DNA of 9,196 nucleotides from Candidatus Poribacteria bacterium (lineage in GTDB: Bacteria > Poribacteria > WGA-4E > GCA-2687025), in the NCBI GenBank assembly GCA_027625215.1, contig JAQBWJ010000041.1, positions 1 through 9,196 on the forward strand, written 5' to 3'. The translations under genes and the position numbers were made by a program. Shown piece by piece: positions 6,824 to 9,196 of the stretch (positions within the stretch are counted from its first letter, which is position 1; each line of letters opens with the position of its first letter). The notes below the pieces were generated by a model. That model saw nothing but the letters and a program-made list of their open reading frames with translations. It did no database searches and was not told where the DNA came from.

Positions 6824-6830
6824 TGCGTCG

Positions 6831-7232
6831 CTAGATGCGGCGTCGCTTCGGCGGACGGCAGCCGTTGTGCGGCACGGGCGTCACGTCTTTGATGAGCGTG
6901 ATGTCCAACCCCGACGCTTGCAGCGTCCGAATCGCGGACTCTCTGCCGGAGCCGGGACCTTTCACCCACACCTCGACGCGCCGCAAACCGTGATTGTCGA
7001 TTGCCGCGCGCGCCGCCGCTTCAGCCGCCTGCTGCGCCGCGAACGGCGTGCTCTTGCGCGAACCTTTGAACGCGCCCGCGTGACCGCCCGCCGCCCACGA
7101 CAACGTGTCGCCGCGTTCGTCGGTGATCGTGATGATCGTGTTATTGAACGACGTTTTGATGTGCGCGACGCCGTTCATCACCTGTCGCTTCTCACGACGA
7201 CGAGCCCGCGCGCCGCCTCTTTGCCTGACCAA
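6831..7232 (-). CDS. rpsK: Small ribosomal subunit protein uS11
   Basis: A 133-residue S11 of the 30S platform. GVAHIKTSFNNTIITITD (21-38) and the signature VKGPGSGRESAIRTL followed by DVTPVPHNGCRPPKRRR at the C-terminus are diagnostic. The basic N-terminus (RQRGGARARRREKRQ) is normal for the family. The start codon is TTG at 7232, supported by AAGGGG six bases upstream. The nearest in-frame ATG, at codon 19, would delete the basic tail and has no such site. It follows rpsM by 33 bases. Confidence 0.96.
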   Translation of the reverse strand: MVRQRGGARARRREKRQVMNGVAHIKTSFNNTIITITDERGDTLSWAAGGHAGAFKGSRKSTPFAAQQAAEAAARAAIDNHGLRRVEVWVKGPGSGRESAIRTLQASGLDITLIKDVTPVPHNGCRPPKRRRI

Positions 7233-7265
7233 ATCGATCCCCTTAAAAACCCTGTGCTCAGCGGA

Positions 7266-7688
7266 TTAATGTTTGACCTTCGCCTTGCGCCCGACGCCGA
7301 TCGTCTTCGCTTTGCCCTTGCGCGTGCGGGCGTTCGTGCTGGTGCGCTGACCGCGACACGGCAACCCGCGACGATGGCGCAACCCGCGATAGCAGTTGAT
7401 GTCCATCAGCCGCTTGACGTTCATTTCCCGCGCGCGACGCAAATCCCCTTCGATCTGCGTGTTGAAGAACGTGCCTTCCTTCTGCGGGAGAATCTCGTCG
7501 AGACGCTCAATCGCGTCGCGGAGACGGTTCACGTCGTCTTCGGTCAGTTCGTCCGCCTTCGTCGCCGCGTCGAGTTCGATGTGCTCGACGATTTTCGCGG
7601 CGGTGAAGTGGCTGATGCCGAAGATGTAGGTCAGCGCGACATCGATTCGTTTGTTGCGCGGCAGTTCCACGCCTGCGATACGTGCCAT
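7266..7688 (-). CDS. rpsM: Small ribosomal subunit protein uS13, with an internal insertion
   Basis: A 140-residue S13 of the 30S head. It begins MARIAGVELPRNKRIDVAL and ends with the diagnostic CYRGLRHRRGLPCRGQRTST and NARTRKG, which contact the P-site tRNA. It is longer than the E. coli protein (118). Compared with the usual LRD-EVAKFV-VEGDLRR segment, it has AIERLDEILPQKEGTFFNTQ before IEGDLRR, an insertion of about 14 residues near 64-77, plus a basic C-terminal extension. The open frame runs upstream into rpmJ, but the ATG at 7688 is the conserved start, with GGAGG 11 bases before it. It is 26 bases after rpmJ. Confidence 0.97.
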   Translation of the reverse strand: MARIAGVELPRNKRIDVALTYIFGISHFTAAKIVEHIELDAATKADELTEDDVNRLRDAIERLDEILPQKEGTFFNTQIEGDLRRAREMNVKRLMDINCYRGLRHRRGLPCRGQRTSTNARTRKGKAKTIGVGRKAKVKH

Positions 7689-7714
7689 TCTTGGGTCGTC
7701 CTCCCTACTTTCGC

Positions 7715-7828
7715 TTAGCCCTGACGCTGTTTGTGACGCGGATTCGTGCATTGGACGCGAACAACGCCCTTGCGCCGAACCACGCGGCAGTTGGGGCAAA
7801 TCTTCTTCACGGATGAGCGTACTTTCAT
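7715..7828 (-). CDS. rpmJ: Large ribosomal subunit protein bL36
   Basis: A 37-residue protein beginning MKVRSSVKKICPNCRVVRRK and ending in a TAA stop. C11, C14, C27 and H32 are the four zinc ligands of the Zn-containing form of L36. The length is exactly that of the family. GGAG lies about nine bases before the ATG. It sits between infA and rpsM as usual, after a 56-base gap that contains a hairpin. Confidence 0.97.
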   Translation of the reverse strand: MKVRSSVKKICPNCRVVRRKGVVRVQCTNPRHKQRQG

Positions 7829-7845
7829 GCCTTCACTCCAATTCG

Positions 7846-7874
7846 GCGGCGTTATTGAGCATCTCTAACGCCGC
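7846..7874 (-). other. RNA hairpin between infA and rpmJ
   Basis: On the transcribed strand GCGGCGTTA pairs perfectly with TAACGCCGC (9 bp). The 11-base loop contains a further GAG/CTC pairing with an ATG loop. No T-run follows, so it is unlikely to be an intrinsic terminator. It may act in mRNA processing, stability or translational control of rpmJ; the function is inferred. Confidence 0.5.
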
Positions 7875-7884
7875 GCTCCTTCGA

Positions 7885-8100
7885 TCAGCGGTTCTCGCGG
7901 TGCAGGATACGTCCGCGCGTCAAATCGTACGGGGACATTTCGATCTTCACGCGGTCGCCCGGCACAATCTTGATGTAGTTGATCCGCATCTTGCCGGAGA
8001 TGTGCGCGAGAATCTCGTGTCCGTTTTCCAACTTCACTTTGAACTGGGCGTTCGGAAACTTTTCCATGACGGTGCCTTCAGTCTCGATGCCGCCAGCCAT
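7885..8100 (-). CDS. infA: Translation initiation factor IF-1
   Basis: A 71-residue single OB-fold (S1-like) factor that binds the 30S A site with IF-2 and IF-3. ETEGTVMEKFPNAQFKVKLE (6-25), then NGHEILAHISGKMRINYIKI and the terminal PYDLTRGRILHR are diagnostic. The length is typical. The GAGG ribosome site is seven bases before the ATG. It lies 40 bases after adk. The map gene normally found between them is missing. Confidence 0.98.
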   Translation of the reverse strand: MAGGIETEGTVMEKFPNAQFKVKLENGHEILAHISGKMRINYIKIVPGDRVKIEMSPYDLTRGRILHRENR

Positions 8101-8140
8101 TGCGTGTCCTCGATTCGTTTTGTGTCCCCGATTGCCGCGA

Positions 8141-8821
8141 CTACACTTCTGCGCGTCTGTCTCTCGCAGTCGTCGGCAGGCGATGGAGCGCCTCCATGAT
8201 CGCCTTTGTCACCGCGTCCGCGTCCTGAGTGCCGTCTATCGGCACAAGCAACTCTCTGCCCTCGTAATACTCTCGCAGCGGAGCCGTCTCCGTTGCGTAG
8301 ATTTCAAGCCGTTTGCGAACGGCAACGGGTTGATCGTCCTGTCGCTGTTCGAGCCGTTCCGCGTCGTCGTCGCAGTGACCGGAGCGTTTCGGCGGCGCAA
8401 ACTCAATGTGATACGACCGCCCGCACAACGGGCAAACGCGACGCCCCGACACTCGCTCCACGATCACCTCATCGTCCGCATCGAGGAAGATCGCCGCGTC
8501 GAGCGCGATTCGCCGCCGTGTCATCATCGACGCGAGCGTTTCCGCTTGGCTCATCGTGCGCGGAAAGCCGTCGAGGATGAACCCTGCTCGGCAGTCCGGT
8601 TGAATCAGCCGTCGCTCGATGATCTCCGCCGCCATCTCGTCGGGGACGAGGTTCCCGCGATCAATGAAATCGCGGATCCGTTGCGCGACCTGTCCGCCTT
8701 GACGGATCGCCTGCCGCAGCGTGTCTCCCGTCGAAACGTGCGCCACTTCATAATGATGCGAGAGCCGCGATGCCTGAGTGCCTTTGCCGACCGCCGGAGG
8801 ACCGAATATGACCAATCGCAT
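8141..8821 (-). CDS. adk: Adenylate kinase with zinc-type LID
   Basis: A 226-residue enzyme interconverting ATP + AMP and 2 ADP. The P-loop is G7-PPAVGKGT15, with Ala at position 10 where most have Gly. The AMP-binding parts include STGDTLRQ (30-37) and LDGFPRT (83-89). The long LID has C130-P-L-C133 and C150-D-D-D153, a plausible Cys3-Asp zinc site, then QRQDD (159-163) and the arginine in RKRLEIY (169-175). The start at 8821 (MRLVIFG) matches the family, with GAAGGA nine bases upstream. An in-frame ATG at 8878 also has a good site (AGAGG) and would add 19 residues without family similarity. Confidence 0.96.
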   Translation of the reverse strand: MRLVIFGPPAVGKGTQASRLSHHYEVAHVSTGDTLRQAIRQGGQVAQRIRDFIDRGNLVPDEMAAEIIERRLIQPDCRAGFILDGFPRTMSQAETLASMMTRRRIALDAAIFLDADDEVIVERVSGRRVCPLCGRSYHIEFAPPKRSGHCDDDAERLEQRQDDQPVAVRKRLEIYATETAPLREYYEGRELLVPIDGTQDADAVTKAIMEALHRLPTTARDRRAEV

Positions 8822-8902
8822 CGTCGTCCGTCCTTCGTGAAGCCTCGGGGGCTGAGCGGCGCAGAACCGCTCCGCCATGTCACCCTCTCGTCGGACGGTA
8901 CC

Positions 8903-9196
8903 TTAACTCCTGCGTCCCCGCATCTTTCCACCCTTCAACAGCCCGTCGTAGTTCGACGTTCTGAGTTGGGCATCCAACCACTGCATCCGGTCAAGCGCGA
9001 CCCCGACCACGATGAGGATCGACGTGCCGCCGATCCCGCTCAACTGCAACTGCTCGCCGCTGACGGCGTCAACGAACCAGAACGGCAGGATCGCAATTCC
9101 CGCTAAGAACACCGCGCCGGGCAACGAAATACGGCTAAGCGTGCGGTCGAGATAACGCGCCGTCTGGCGTCCCGGTCGCACGCCGGGAATGAACCC
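8903..9196 (-). CDS. secY: Preprotein translocase subunit SecY, C-terminal 97 residues
   Basis: The gene enters from the right edge, already in frame, with GFIPGVRPG. It shows the last two transmembrane helices of the Sec channel: SLPGAVFLAGIAILPFWFV, and the segment after GGTS, ILIVVGVALDRMQWLD. The conserved cytosolic tail is NYDGLLKGGKMRGRR. This is the normal SecY terminus, so the gene is complete at its 3' end and only the 5' part is missing. It heads the visible cluster, with an 81-base gap before the annotated start of adk. Confidence 0.97.
   Translation of the reverse strand, partial: GFIPGVRPGRQTARYLDRTLSRISLPGAVFLAGIAILPFWFVDAVSGEQLQLSGIGGTSILIVVGVALDRMQWLDAQLRTSNYDGLLKGGKMRGRRS

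Noticed and set aside
7689..7799. N-terminal extension of rpsM
   Set aside because: It overlaps rpmJ in another frame. The conserved MARIAG start is at 7688.

Overview
The window is bacterial chromosome in two parts. The right part (about 5300-9196, all on the minus strand) is the distal end of the universal spc/alpha ribosomal protein cluster. Read in the direction of transcription it is secY (partial) - adk - infA - rpmJ - rpsM - rpsK - rpoA - rplQ. The left part (1-5212) is accessory. It holds the start of a small antitoxin-like gene, a CrtI-type FAD oxidoreductase, two phytanoyl-CoA dioxygenase (PhyH) family genes, and two secreted proteins of unknown function. The 14-bp-stem hairpin at 5237-5272 separates the two parts, where the plus-strand accessory genes and the minus-strand ribosomal operon converge.

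Layout: the antitoxin-like ORF (1-115, minus) lies downstream of the oxidoreductase (162-1706, minus). The first PhyH gene (2114-2842, plus) is divergent from the oxidoreductase. The roughly 400-base gap between them carries six direct copies of a 10-bp unit (TGTTYCAY plus two variable bases) at 1918-1977, one per helical turn. After a possible terminator hairpin (2865-2881), two secreted-protein genes (2928-3650 and 3671-4402) and a second PhyH gene (4415-5212) lie head to tail with gaps of 20 and 12 bases, so they look like one transcription unit. The two secreted genes are visibly poorer in G+C (hand counts of single 60-base lines give 40-48%) than their neighbours (55-60%).

The ribosomal part has the normal order but lacks two usual members. 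There is no map gene between adk and infA, and no rpsD between rpsK and rpoA. Where rpsD would sit there is a short imperfect inverted repeat (6745-6823) that resembles a dispersed intergenic repeat. S13 carries an internal insertion of about 14 residues, rpsK starts with TTG, and a stable hairpin lies between infA and rpmJ.

Organism: a moderately high-GC bacterium. All cluster proteins are clearly bacterial. Having two PhyH genes in 3 kb recalls phyla rich in PhyH paralogues, such as Poribacteria and some Planctomycetes, but the window does not fix the phylum. I see no phage, transposase, CRISPR or tRNA/rRNA gene. The nearest things to something undescribed are the 10-bp phased repeat array and the low-GC secreted-protein pair linked to a PhyH oxygenase.
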